Source: Lysinibacillus sp. SGAir0095 (GTDB taxonomy: Bacteria; Bacillota; Bacilli; Bacillales_A; Planococcaceae). From it: a DNA stretch of 64,000 nt. Where the stretch lies: positions 2,690,001 through 2,754,000 of the forward strand of contig NZ_CP028083.1 of assembly GCF_005491425.1 (NCBI RefSeq), in the 5' to 3' direction. Position numbers and translations under genes: made by a program. The notes under the pieces were generated by a model. The model had not been told where the DNA came from. It did no database searches and was given only the letters and a program-made list of their open reading frames with translations. This document shows, in pieces, positions 15,490 to 23,336 of this stretch (the stretch's first letter is position 1; each line of letters starts with the position of its first letter).

Positions 15490-17811
15490 TCACTTACTTA
15501 TTGGCTTTGGTAGTTCTGTAATAAATTGTGCATACCCATCTTTTGTTTTGATGTAATTTAAACTGTGGAATCGTTTTAAGTTTTTAAGGTCTTCTGCTTT
15601 ATAAGGATATAGTTCCTCTTTTAACTCATCAAAGTTCTTTTTGTCACATCCAGCTATCAACATATACGACGCATTAGCACTTCTCAATTCGTCGCGCATA
15701 TATCTAAGTTGATTGATGTAATGGCAGCTGACAATCGGCTTCATACCAAACTTAGCAATCTGTGACAGGTTTGATTTTAAGAATTTTTCTGTATGTTCAA
15801 CCTGGTAAATTTCATCTATTAATAAGTTCACTTTTACAAGGTCCTTTTCTTCCTGTAAATCTGCTCTTACTTGTAAAGCTAACCAAATTTTTGTCATCCA
15901 GTAAGTTGTGAAAATATCCTTTTCCCCTGCAGTAGTAAACATAGCCTGTGGCATTTTAACCACGATAAGTTGGTTTTTTTGCATTTCTTCTACTAAATTG
16001 ATATTTTGATCCGTAGTCTTCTTTAACATTATTTCCATGTATGTGTTACGCTTTAGAACACTCAATCGGTCAATGATACCGGCTTGCACTTTCGTACCAA
16101 TGACTTCACCGTCTTTATTCTTATCGTCTAATTCAAATAAACTATCCATATATTCACTTAAAAATTCTTTTTGCTTCTCTGGTACTCTGCTAATAAAATT
16201 ATGCCGTGTTTCGTGATTTAACAGAACTGCAAAAACATCTTTTAAGCTGCCAGTTGAAATGTACACAACCAAACATGCACTTTCCAAATAGCGTTCCATT
16301 TTTGGAGTAAGTCTACTATTATCCCCGGTATCATTGATTGAGTTGATGAGAGTTAGCGTATTTGAGGTTTGTCGTTTAGCATTCTCATATTGTTTGAATG
16401 GATTTGTACTAAATCCAACCTCGTTATAACCAATTCCTTGTATCTTCTCGAAATCAGCACATGATATCTCTAATACTTTTTCTTTTGGGAAGCACGAGGC
16501 AATCTCATCTGATAACTCGCATTTCTTGATAAAATCGAAGACGATTACACATTCACCATTATCAATAGCATCCTTACTTAGATTAGCCATCAGCTTACTT
16601 TTACCTGCACGAGTCGGACCAATTAAAAGTAACATCAGTTTCTTAAACTGTTCATCATTAGACAGATATGCTTTTTGCTTATGACCTCGATAAGTAACTT
16701 CACCAATGCAAATGGATCCGCTTTGTATATCTTTAGGAATTTGTGTTTCCTGTGTATCAATCCTATCCATAAAGGAATATCGTTCAATTAATTCTCGACC
16801 AGGTAAATTAATAAAGTTTTGTACCTCTTCATCATATACTTTATTAATAGAGGCACCTGGAAAGCGAGTATCTGTATATTTAAAGTCCTTCTTGTAGCTC
16901 TTTTTCGTGAATTTATTATCTGCTGCAATAACTTCAAATGCATCTGCTATCGATGTGGCGTAACTAATTTCACGTACCTTTGTTTTACTTTCACTCAGGA
17001 CCAATACCTGGCTCTCAAGGATTTGCCCTCTACCTTTTTTCTCGGTGCTCTCACTAATCCGCTTACCGCCATTAAGCTTATCAAGTAGAGCATCGAGTAC
17101 ATTTTCTTCCGCTTTCTTTTCATCCTTCCCCGCTAATATTTCTGTAATATCTTTCATAACACCATCAAGAATTGAGATAAACATTTTGAATATATAGGCC
17201 AAACCAGTTTTATTACGTTCAACCGGAACACCTTTTTTAACTTTATCGATTGTACGAGCGTAACTGTGTCTGAAGCTATTCTGGGAAGTTGGTACAAAGT
17301 TATAGAACACACCAACTTTATCGCCAGTCTCAAGAACTTCTACCACATTAAGCGTAGCATTCAATAACTCATTACTCGTTCTATTTGTATGAAGACTTAA
17401 TCCATCCTCTTTTACATAATCCATTTGGTATTTCGTTGCTTTAGACAAAAACTGTGGAAGGTTACTCTCCTCGATATATTCAATTGTTACTTGATTCCAA
17501 ACGGCACTCATTTTCTCTTCGAATATCTTTTTAATGTAATCAGGGAAAATGAAGTAGAATTCGATTTTTTCTTTCTCCATATAAATAAAGAATGAAATCT
17601 TTCCAACAAGTGAAAATTCAAATTTTGTAGGGATAAATAGCTCTTTTCTGAAGAGTTTTAGCTGTTTATGGTTTACGATTCTGAAGTTTGAGAAGATAGA
17701 TCGATGCATAGTAGAGATGGTTTTTGAGATGAGGTGAGTGTTTGTGTTTCTAATTGAGTTATTCGGTTTTAGCTTTGCGAACAAATAATTAGGTTTAATT
17801 ACGCTTATCAT
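15490..17811 (-). CDS. VirD4/FtsK/HerA-superfamily DNA-pump ATPase
   Basis: 773 residues. A beta-rich N-terminal third is followed by a lysine/glutamate-rich linker (about 228-260) and a motor domain with Walker A GPTRAGKS at 398-405 and Walker B LLIDEIYQ near 664-671. The final part (FGMKPIVSCHYINQLRYM) has the sensor-like strand of conjugative coupling ATPases. No clear N-terminal membrane anchor is seen. Known relatives pump DNA at conjugation pores or division septa. It ends an operon of tiny membrane proteins and a probable DNA-binding protein, so a DNA-translocation role is inferred. The ribosome site is AAGGAGGAAACTTT. Confidence 0.7.
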   Translation of the reverse strand: MISVIKPNYLFAKLKPNNSIRNTNTHLISKTISTMHRSIFSNFRIVNHKQLKLFRKELFIPTKFEFSLVGKISFFIYMEKEKIEFYFIFPDYIKKIFEEKMSAVWNQVTIEYIEESNLPQFLSKATKYQMDYVKEDGLSLHTNRTSNELLNATLNVVEVLETGDKVGVFYNFVPTSQNSFRHSYARTIDKVKKGVPVERNKTGLAYIFKMFISILDGVMKDITEILAGKDEKKAEENVLDALLDKLNGGKRISESTEKKGRGQILESQVLVLSESKTKVREISYATSIADAFEVIAADNKFTKKSYKKDFKYTDTRFPGASINKVYDEEVQNFINLPGRELIERYSFMDRIDTQETQIPKDIQSGSICIGEVTYRGHKQKAYLSNDEQFKKLMLLLIGPTRAGKSKLMANLSKDAIDNGECVIVFDFIKKCELSDEIASCFPKEKVLEISCADFEKIQGIGYNEVGFSTNPFKQYENAKRQTSNTLTLINSINDTGDNSRLTPKMERYLESACLVVYISTGSLKDVFAVLLNHETRHNFISRVPEKQKEFLSEYMDSLFELDDKNKDGEVIGTKVQAGIIDRLSVLKRNTYMEIMLKKTTDQNINLVEEMQKNQLIVVKMPQAMFTTAGEKDIFTTYWMTKIWLALQVRADLQEEKDLVKVNLLIDEIYQVEHTEKFLKSNLSQIAKFGMKPIVSCHYINQLRYMRDELRSANASYMLIAGCDKKNFDELKEELYPYKAEDLKNLKRFHSLNYIKTKDGYAQFITELPKPISK

Positions 17812-17823
17812 AAAGTTTCCTCC

Positions 17824-18084
17824 TTATAACAAACGATACATTTTATCATGATAAATTAACATTAAATCCTTGAAAACAATAAGCGTTATATTTGCAAGTT
17901 CATCAGGACCAAGGTTACCCCGTTTTGTTTCAATTTTATTTAAGATGTCAGCAGTAGTCTCGCAAGTGTACCTAATGAACTCTTCGTAATCGAAACGAAA
18001 ATTACCAACAAATTCGTTTATTTCTGATTCATAATTCGAGATTAATATCTTTCTAATCGTATTAACTTGTTCTTTTCTTTTCAA
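17824..18084 (-). CDS. hypothetical helical protein upstream of ATPase
   Basis: 86 residues, soluble and helical, with a TTG start after GGGAGATTCTT. It ends 12 bp before the ATPase gene. No family recognised; the position suggests a small cytosolic partner of the pump. Confidence 0.55.
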   Translation of the reverse strand: MKRKEQVNTIRKILISNYESEINEFVGNFRFDYEEFIRYTCETTADILNKIETKRGNLGPDELANITLIVFKDLMLIYHDKMYRLL

Positions 18085-18120
18085 AAGAATCTCCCTTCGT
18101 TTTGAAATTCAATACGTTAA

Positions 18121-18357
18121 TCAGATACCGAACATCCCTTGAATAAAAATATTTATCACCTGTATTAAAAAGAAATAAGGCATTGATTTTTTTACCCCAC
18201 AAACTTTTGCTATTATTAGTCCTGCGCCCCCATATAGAGCAGCAATTGAACTGAATTCAACAAGAGCATCTTTAAATAGCTCCCACGACACTTCCACAGC
18301 TTCCATAAAACGCTCTTTCATCTTTTCAATAACTGCATCTGCTATTTTGTCTACCAT
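18121..18357 (-). CDS. small membrane protein with amphipathic N terminus
   Basis: 78 residues. An amphipathic helix (KIADAVIEKMKERFMEAVEVSWELFKDALVE) precedes two membrane helices (SSIAALYGGAGLIIAKVCGV and PYFFLIQVINIFIQGMFG). Ribosome site GAGGAGCTTTAATA. It begins 2 bp after the stop of the VirB2-like gene. Likely a structural membrane component of the same module; no family is recognised. Confidence 0.6.
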   Translation of the reverse strand: MVDKIADAVIEKMKERFMEAVEVSWELFKDALVEFSSIAALYGGAGLIIAKVCGVKKSMPYFFLIQVINIFIQGMFGI

Positions 18358-18359
18358 TA

Positions 18360-18770
18360 TTAAAGCTCCTCTCTGAAAATCGATTCAATTTCATTCATCG
18401 CCCAAGGTAATCCCATTAATACCCCAAAGATTAAAACGTATTGAAGTAGACCCCTTTTCGCTCCTTCGAAATCTTCTTTCATTGAACGACCAACGATATC
18501 CCAAGCACCTTTGATTATTACTATCCATTTTGCAATGCCAATAAAAGTATCAAAATAAAATTTTTCTGCCCTTGCATCTAGCCCCCCTGCAGCAAAAACT
18601 GATGAATCCATAGTGAAATAAAAAATCGTGCCGGCTATTACAATTTTTATTAGCTTCTTTGACAGATCCGATTTCTTTATTACTGTTTCAAGCTCTTTTT
18701 TCGATTCAATGATTAAAGGCTTACGATACGAGACTTTTGTATAGTTTTCTTGTAATTCTTCAAAAATCAT
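18360..18770 (-). CDS. VirB2/TrbC-like small membrane protein (putative pilin or pore)
   Basis: 136 residues from the ATG at 18,770, chosen because AAAAGGAG lies 9 nt ahead; longer frames with TTG or ATG lack good sites. A basic N-terminal region runs into a hydrophobic stretch with a possible cleavage site (DSSVFAAGG), then two membrane helices (FIGIAKWIVIIKGAWDIV and LLQYVLIFGVLMGLPWAM) around a basic loop. This is the layout of VirB2/TrbC-type conjugation subunits. The similarity is in architecture, not in a clear motif. Confidence 0.5.
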   Translation of the reverse strand: MIFEELQENYTKVSYRKPLIIESKKELETVIKKSDLSKKLIKIVIAGTIFYFTMDSSVFAAGGLDARAEKFYFDTFIGIAKWIVIIKGAWDIVGRSMKEDFEGAKRGLLQYVLIFGVLMGLPWAMNEIESIFREEL

Positions 18771-18873
18771 TAAAAATCGCTCCTTTTTAGTCATCTTTTC
18801 TAAGCTGTCCGCATATGTTGTGGAGAAAACACACCACAACTTCATAGGCTCTTTACAGCCTTTTTTCAACCTC

Positions 18874-19455
18874 TTATTTAACCACAGGAACTACGTCCTG
18901 TAGGACACCGTCTACCCCTTCATCAAGTCTTTTATATTCATCTGCAATGTAAAGTAACAAAGAAACAATACCGTATTCTTCATCAACTGTATAATCTTTG
19001 TTAATCGTACGAACAATCTTCAGGATCATATCTTTTCTTTCCTTGTCTATCTTCTTGCTTAAAAACTGCTTAATGTATCGATCAAGAAAAGCATAATCTT
19101 TCATACTTTTTTCAACTCCATATGCTACAACTTTTGCTACGCTAGATTCCATTGCAAAAGACAAATGATAAGCATAATCATAAAGCTTACCATTAACTTT
19201 CATTGAGATTCTTTCTATATTTTGTGAACTCGACTCAAATTTTTCAGCTTTTTTATTCCCTTGAAAAACAGCCCCGTCTATTTGTATTCCCCTTTTAAAA
19301 TAAGGCGATAATTCTCGACCTAAACCACAACGAAATGACTGGTTGCATAAATCCTCACAAATACTTTTAACACTGTATCCCGTGACGAAACTAAGCTTGT
19401 AGATTGTGTCCTTAACGTCAATGTCTATGAAAGGTTTTACCTCACGTTTTTCCAT
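18874..19455 (-). CDS. probable DNA-binding protein with two RHH-like segments
   Basis: 193 residues from the ATG at 19,455 that follows AAAAGGAGTGTGAGCAAC. Two segments have the strand-helix-helix rhythm of ribbon-helix-helix proteins: IDIDVKDTIYKLSFVTGYSV near residue 11 and ISMKVNGKLYDYAYHLSFAM near residue 82. A helical C-terminal half follows. First protein of the ATPase operon; a relaxosome-accessory or repressor role is inferred. No homologue is named. Confidence 0.45.
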   Translation of the reverse strand: MEKREVKPFIDIDVKDTIYKLSFVTGYSVKSICEDLCNQSFRCGLGRELSPYFKRGIQIDGAVFQGNKKAEKFESSSQNIERISMKVNGKLYDYAYHLSFAMESSVAKVVAYGVEKSMKDYAFLDRYIKQFLSKKIDKERKDMILKIVRTINKDYTVDEEYGIVSLLLYIADEYKRLDEGVDGVLQDVVPVVK

Positions 19456-19530
19456 GTTGCTCACACTCCTTTTGGACATTGGAATTACTGATAGTGATTT
19501 ATAATCCACTGTCCCGTTGTTTTTTACCAA

Positions 19531-19558
19531 TTTATTCGACAGTAATCACGTTTATTCG
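19531..19558. repeat. direct repeats upstream of module
   Basis: TTTATTCG occurs twice, at 19,531-19,538 and 19,551-19,558, 20 bp apart (two helical turns). They lie between the two divergent genes and could be an operator for the RHH-like protein. This is inference. Confidence 0.3.
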
Positions 19559-19615
19559 TATTTTTTAAAATTATTTTGGAAATACTGATTGTAGTAATAT
19601 CAAGGAGAGATGATA

Positions 19616-19729
19616 ATGGCAACTAAACAATTTAACGAAGAAGGCTTACGTAAAATTGCAGCAGGAATGAAAAAAGCGACAGAAAAATACGGATTACCTA
19701 CGAAGAAAAAAGGCGATAAAAAGAAATAA
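19616..19729 (+). CDS. small basic protein, 37 residues
   Basis: An ATG follows AAGGAGAGATGATA and opens a 37-codon frame rich in lysine: it begins MATKQFNEEGLRKIAAG and ends in a run of Lys with one Gly and one Asp. The strong ribosome site supports translation. It is divergent from the ATPase operon. It might bind nucleic acid; no family recognised. Confidence 0.5.
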   Translation: MATKQFNEEGLRKIAAGMKKATEKYGLPTKKKGDKKK

Positions 19730-19731
19730 AA

Positions 19732-19758
19732 AACTGCCCCTCATTAAGAATGGCAGTT
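19732..19758 (-). terminator. terminator between convergent small genes
   Basis: AACTGCC pairs with GGCAGTT, followed on the minus strand by TTTTTT. It serves the 52-residue gene to its right. Confidence 0.6.
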
Positions 19759-19764
19759 AAGCAT

Positions 19765-19923
19765 TTACCTATTTGAGGCAGCTTGTAAGCAACCCCCTAA
19801 GAACATTAAAAGAAGTACCCATATTGCACCAGGTGTAGAAATAATAGCGTTATAAAACGCACTAATAACTTCTCCCATTGCAACAAATATGGCACCGTTA
19901 ATATCAATTTGGTCAAAAATCAT
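19765..19923 (-). CDS. tiny single-helix membrane protein, 52 residues
   Basis: The ATG follows TAAGGGGGACACCTA. The product starts MIFDQIDINGAIFVAMG and has one strong membrane helix (PGAIWVLLLMFLGGCLQAA). A strong ribosome site and its own terminator support a real gene. It may belong to the pump module or to the lysis genes; no family recognised. Confidence 0.5.
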   Translation of the reverse strand: MIFDQIDINGAIFVAMGEVISAFYNAIISTPGAIWVLLLMFLGGCLQAASNR

Positions 19924-19999
19924 TAGGTGTCCCCCTTACTTTTTTACCTAATTATGTATATTTACCTTAAAAATTACAAATGATAAGTCCTTAAAAATA

Positions 20000-20028
20000 A
20001 GAGCCTACCATGATTACTGGAAGGCTCT
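20000..20028 (-). terminator. terminator after small hypothetical gene
   Basis: AGAGCCT pairs with AGGCTCT, with inner CCA/TGG pairs, followed on the minus strand by TATTTTTAA. Confidence 0.65.
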
Positions 20029-20033
20029 AATTT

Positions 20034-20246
20034 TTATCGAAAGATTAAATTATATTGATACACCTGTCCATCGATTTCAATTTGAGGATTTTGAGCGAGG
20101 TTTATCATTACTTCAGCATCCTTAAAGAAAATTGGATAAGCCCCATCTACAATTAAAGTAGGATGAATCATTGATATGTGATATTTACTTTCAAATTCTA
20201 TAACATCTCTGTTTGGTGTTTGAATTGTTACTTTGTATTTGTACAT
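20034..20246 (-). CDS. hypothetical small beta-rich protein
   Basis: 70 residues, predicted to be all strands (YKVTIQTPNRDVIEFES, PQIEIDGQVYQYNLIFR). The ribosome site is AAAAGGAGGCTTA. It stands alone between the late-operon terminator and the pump block. No family recognised. Confidence 0.55.
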   Translation of the reverse strand: MYKYKVTIQTPNRDVIEFESKYHISMIHPTLIVDGAYPIFFKDAEVMINLAQNPQIEIDGQVYQYNLIFR

Positions 20247-20352
20247 AGCATTAAGCCTCCTTTTTTTAAAAGGATACTATTTCAAGATGGAAAAAGTTGT
20301 TAAATTTATCACACATACTTATAAATAGTTTGAATATTTTGTGAACAAAAAA

Positions 20353-20381
20353 AGAGGACCAGGCTAAATGTCTGGTCCTCT
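20353..20381 (-). terminator. end of prophage lysis operon
   Basis: A 10-bp perfect stem AGAGGACCAG/CTGGTCCTCT is followed on the minus strand by TTTTTTTG. It is the strongest terminator of the region and ends the holin-amidase transcript. Confidence 0.85.
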
Positions 20382-20387
20382 ACTCAA

Positions 20388-21260
20388 TTACCCTAATTTA
20401 TTGTTAGCGTAAGTCAATGCATAGCTTGTTAAATCCCCGTCTGAGTATTTATCTAATTTTGAAAGATGTGTAGCTTTAAAAGTACCATCAGCTACAGCTT
20501 TCTTGATTAACTCTTTACAAGAGTACTTCCCTGTATCGTTTAACTGTTGAGCTTTTACTTGCTCTTCTAATACTGCAATTCGTTTAGCTTGAATTTCGAT
20601 GATTTTTTTCAATTCTTCATATTGTCCCACTGTTAATTCCCCCTTTGTAATTGATACCCCTTGTACTTCGCTCGATTTCTTTAGGCCAACATGCTTTGCG
20701 AATGCCTGAGCAATTAACTTACCCGCATTTTCAAGCGCCATATTGTCGCGTAATTTTTTTATATCAATAAAGGAATCCATAAAGCCACCTTCAACTAAAA
20801 CAGCTGGCATTTTTGTCTCGCGAACAATGTGTAAATTCCCTTTCTTTACCCCTCTATTATTTAAACCATAGGCCTTTACAACTGCAGGATGAATTGCATT
20901 TGCTAAAGCTACGCTTTTCGGATTAGGGTTTGTATATACAAAAGTTTCTACGCCTGTATGATAACCATACACACTTGACAGCCCATTATGATGGAATGAA
21001 AAATAATAATTAGCTCCCCAGTCATTTGCTCTATCAGTACGTTCTTTAAGAGGCACATCGCGTTGGCCAGTTGGATCATCGAATCGTTTAGAAGCTACTC
21101 CTTCATATAGTGATAACTCGTTTGCAAATGCTCGAGCAACATTATCATTGAATTCCCACTCTGGTTCCCCATCTGGTGTACGTTTCCCTGGAGTAGCATA
21201 CAGTTTTTTCAGTTTATTCTTATAGCCACCATGCCCTGCACAATAACCAACTTTAATCAT
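20388..21260 (-). CDS. endolysin, N-acetylmuramoyl-L-alanine amidase (Amidase_3)
   Basis: 290 residues. The catalytic domain (1-190) has the zinc motifs of amidase_3 enzymes: GHGG near residue 9, the glutamate in EWEFND, FHHN near residue 90, and the catalytic glutamate in VLVEGGFMD. A coiled linker (QYEELKKIIEIQAKRIAVLEEQ) leads to a C-terminal 45-residue part that may bind the cell wall. It cuts the amide bond between muramic acid and the stem peptide at phage release. Its start overlaps the holin stop by 4 bp. Confidence 0.9.
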   Translation of the reverse strand: MIKVGYCAGHGGYKNKLKKLYATPGKRTPDGEPEWEFNDNVARAFANELSLYEGVASKRFDDPTGQRDVPLKERTDRANDWGANYYFSFHHNGLSSVYGYHTGVETFVYTNPNPKSVALANAIHPAVVKAYGLNNRGVKKGNLHIVRETKMPAVLVEGGFMDSFIDIKKLRDNMALENAGKLIAQAFAKHVGLKKSSEVQGVSITKGELTVGQYEELKKIIEIQAKRIAVLEEQVKAQQLNDTGKYSCKELIKKAVADGTFKATHLSKLDKYSDGDLTSYALTYANNKLG

Positions 21261-21691
21261 TTAGTTTCACCTTCTTCATTCAAGCCCGTTTTTTCTTTAA
21301 CGATTTTTAATAGGTTCTTTATAAATGGAGGCATTGGTGCACCCATCTTTACCCCATTTTCAGTAATTGAAATAAGCTCAACAGCAATATATGCAAAGGC
21401 AGCACCATCCCCGATATAACCGCCGAAAATGTCAAAATCAACATAATGGCCAGTCATGAATTCAAGGGCATAGATTAAACCAATTAACATCAAGATATAT
21501 AACTTACGAACAAATCCTGTCCATCCAATACGACTATTCAACTCTTTGTTTATTCCAGCTGCAACTAGACCGGTAATATAGTCTGCAAGCATAAACAACA
21601 TGAGAATTGATACCGCAACACCTACTAGATCAAACATGTATGAAGCGATTGCTCCAAGAACTCCTGTGAACACAGCTATTTTATTTTCCAT
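21257..21691 (-). CDS. phage holin (phage_holin_4 / Cph1 type)
   Basis: 144 residues with three or four membrane helices. The signature DYITGLVAAGINKELNSRIGWTGFVRK is typical of the toxin-secretion/phage lysis holin family, and the charged tail ends LNEEGETK. It forms the pore that releases the amidase. A weak terminator lies upstream, so the lysis pair may be partly separated from the tail genes. Confidence 0.9.
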   Translation of the reverse strand: MENKIAVFTGVLGAIASYMFDLVGVAVSILMLFMLADYITGLVAAGINKELNSRIGWTGFVRKLYILMLIGLIYALEFMTGHYVDFDIFGGYIGDGAAFAYIAVELISITENGVKMGAPMPPFIKNLLKIVKEKTGLNEEGETK

Positions 21692-21763
21692 TTACGACAC
21701 CCACTTAATTTTAGTAGCACTGCTAGGTACAGTGCATTTCTCTATCTCGGTGCAAAATAAAAA

Positions 21764-21789
21764 CCCTCCACCCTTTTCATTGTGGAAGG
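21764..21789 (-). terminator. intra-operon terminator before holin
   Basis: CCTTCCAC pairs with GTGGAGGG (with a G-U pair), followed on the minus strand by TTTTTATTTT. It sits between the tail accessory gene and the holin and may tune lysis timing. Confidence 0.6.
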
Positions 21790-21790
21790 C

Positions 21791-22162
21791 TTAAGCAGTT
21801 TGTTGTTTCGCTGGATTAGGAACAATTTTATTGAATAAGTTTCGATTAAATAGTCCTCCGCCAAATTCAAAAAATGCTTCTTTGTTAATCTCATTATCTA
21901 CCTTAAATAAATCAATTTGATTGTGAGTCCCTTTTGACACCTTCAATCCAGTGTGCAGCGTTAACTCATAATCCAAATCTATTAATGCATCTCCGACGGG
22001 TAAAATAGCAGTAATGGTATTTAAGCTTAATAATGAATCTCCTACTTTAATTGACACTAAATTGGATCCTTTAAATTTTGTGAATGTACCATCTGAATTA
22101 AAATCAGATGTCTGATTCAAAGTAATTATTGCGCCGTCATTTAGTAAAATTTGATAGTCCAT
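21791..22162 (-). CDS. hypothetical tail-accessory protein
   Basis: 123 residues, beta-rich (MDYQILLNDGAIITLNQTS, LVSIKVGDSLLSLNT). The position between the fibronectin protein and the holin is that of small tail or host-recognition proteins. No family recognised. Ribosome site AAGGAGATTAATAAAT. Confidence 0.6.
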   Translation of the reverse strand: MDYQILLNDGAIITLNQTSDFNSDGTFTKFKGSNLVSIKVGDSLLSLNTITAILPVGDALIDLDYELTLHTGLKVSKGTHNQIDLFKVDNEINKEAFFEFGGGLFNRNLFNKIVPNPAKQQTA

Positions 22163-22177
22163 ATTTATTAATCTCCT

Positions 22178-23332
22178 TTATTGTATGGAATTTAGTCGTG
22201 AGCTCATTGAATTAATAGCATCAGCGTTTGCATCTGCTCCTGAAGATTGAGTAGATAATTTATTTACAACCATAGCATTGATCGCATTTATTGCTTCGTT
22301 TAGCTGCAAAGCAAAAATCGGGTTACCTGAGTAGACAGTTGCAAAAGTATAATTAGAAAGGTTTTTATACTGTCTAAAAGCATTAACTCGATTACAAAAG
22401 CCTATCCATTCGCTAGCTGGAAAGTAAAGATTTTGACCACTAACTTTCGGGTATGTCCAAGTCCAATCTTGAGGTCTAGTTTGCACGTATTGAATTCTAA
22501 CGCTACTTGATCTTGCGTTACCTGCCGCATCATAAGCTGTTACTCGCATATAGTAGTAGCTGCCGTTAACAAATTCGTTTCCGTATGCGTCAGATGTAAA
22601 AGTTCTATACAAAGCAGTAGTGTACATTCCGTTTCCGTAAGTAGTTCCATTAGGATTACTAATTTCTACATAGTAGGTGTCGAATGATCGCATTCCTATA
22701 CCGTTATCGTAAGCTGAATAAGCAACTTGCATTCGCCCATAACCATCACCATTCACATAACTAAATACAGGTGCAGTTGTGTCGGCTGCGTAAACGCTAT
22801 TTGAAGTTCTACCGGAACTTGAACCAGCACTATTGTAACCGTGCACCACATAATAATAGGTCTTGCCGATAGGTAATCCACTAAATGTTAAACTAGTTGA
22901 ATAGGCAATATATGATGCGTAGAATGCACCGTCTGAATAGAGGTAAACATCGTACTCTGTTGCATTGCTAGAACTTCCCCATGAAGCAACTAGGTATCCG
23001 TTTCCATTATCCGTTAAACTTGCATAGGACGGTGTACTAGGTAGTGGTGGCGATTGTGTAGCACCGTATGTTTGCCCCCAATAAATTTCACTGGATGAAG
23101 CAAGCGATTGTACCCACGCTTTAATTAAATAAGTTGTTCCTGGGCTTAAGCCGTAAAAAGTATTCCTAGTTAGATCACCAGTTCCACTCGAAGTCCAATT
23201 AATTTCACTTACTACTGTGTTTCCTAGAAGTATTTGCGCTCTAAAATTGTAGTATTGGTTAGCAGGTTTCCCTAATCCGTTAATTTCAACTTGTATACTG
23301 GATGTAGATGAACCAGAAGTTGTAACTGCCAT
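22178..23332 (-). CDS. tail protein with fibronectin type III domains
   Basis: 384 residues. Two or three fibronectin type III-like repeats are visible: ASWGSSSNATEYDVYLYS...FSGLPIGKTYYYVVHGYNSAGSS is the clearest, with earlier (LSPGTTYLIKAWVQS) and later (YYYMRVTAYDAAGNARSS) ones. The C terminus carries a helical tail. Such domains decorate phage tail tips and bind carbohydrate at the cell surface. Its start overlaps the Tal-like stop region. Confidence 0.75.
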   Translation of the reverse strand: MAVTTSGSSTSSIQVEINGLGKPANQYYNFRAQILLGNTVVSEINWTSSGTGDLTRNTFYGLSPGTTYLIKAWVQSLASSSEIYWGQTYGATQSPPLPSTPSYASLTDNGNGYLVASWGSSSNATEYDVYLYSDGAFYASYIAYSTSLTFSGLPIGKTYYYVVHGYNSAGSSSGRTSNSVYAADTTAPVFSYVNGDGYGRMQVAYSAYDNGIGMRSFDTYYVEISNPNGTTYGNGMYTTALYRTFTSDAYGNEFVNGSYYYMRVTAYDAAGNARSSSVRIQYVQTRPQDWTWTYPKVSGQNLYFPASEWIGFCNRVNAFRQYKNLSNYTFATVYSGNPIFALQLNEAINAINAMVVNKLSTQSSGADANADAINSMSSRLNSIQ

Positions 23333-23336
23333 CTAA

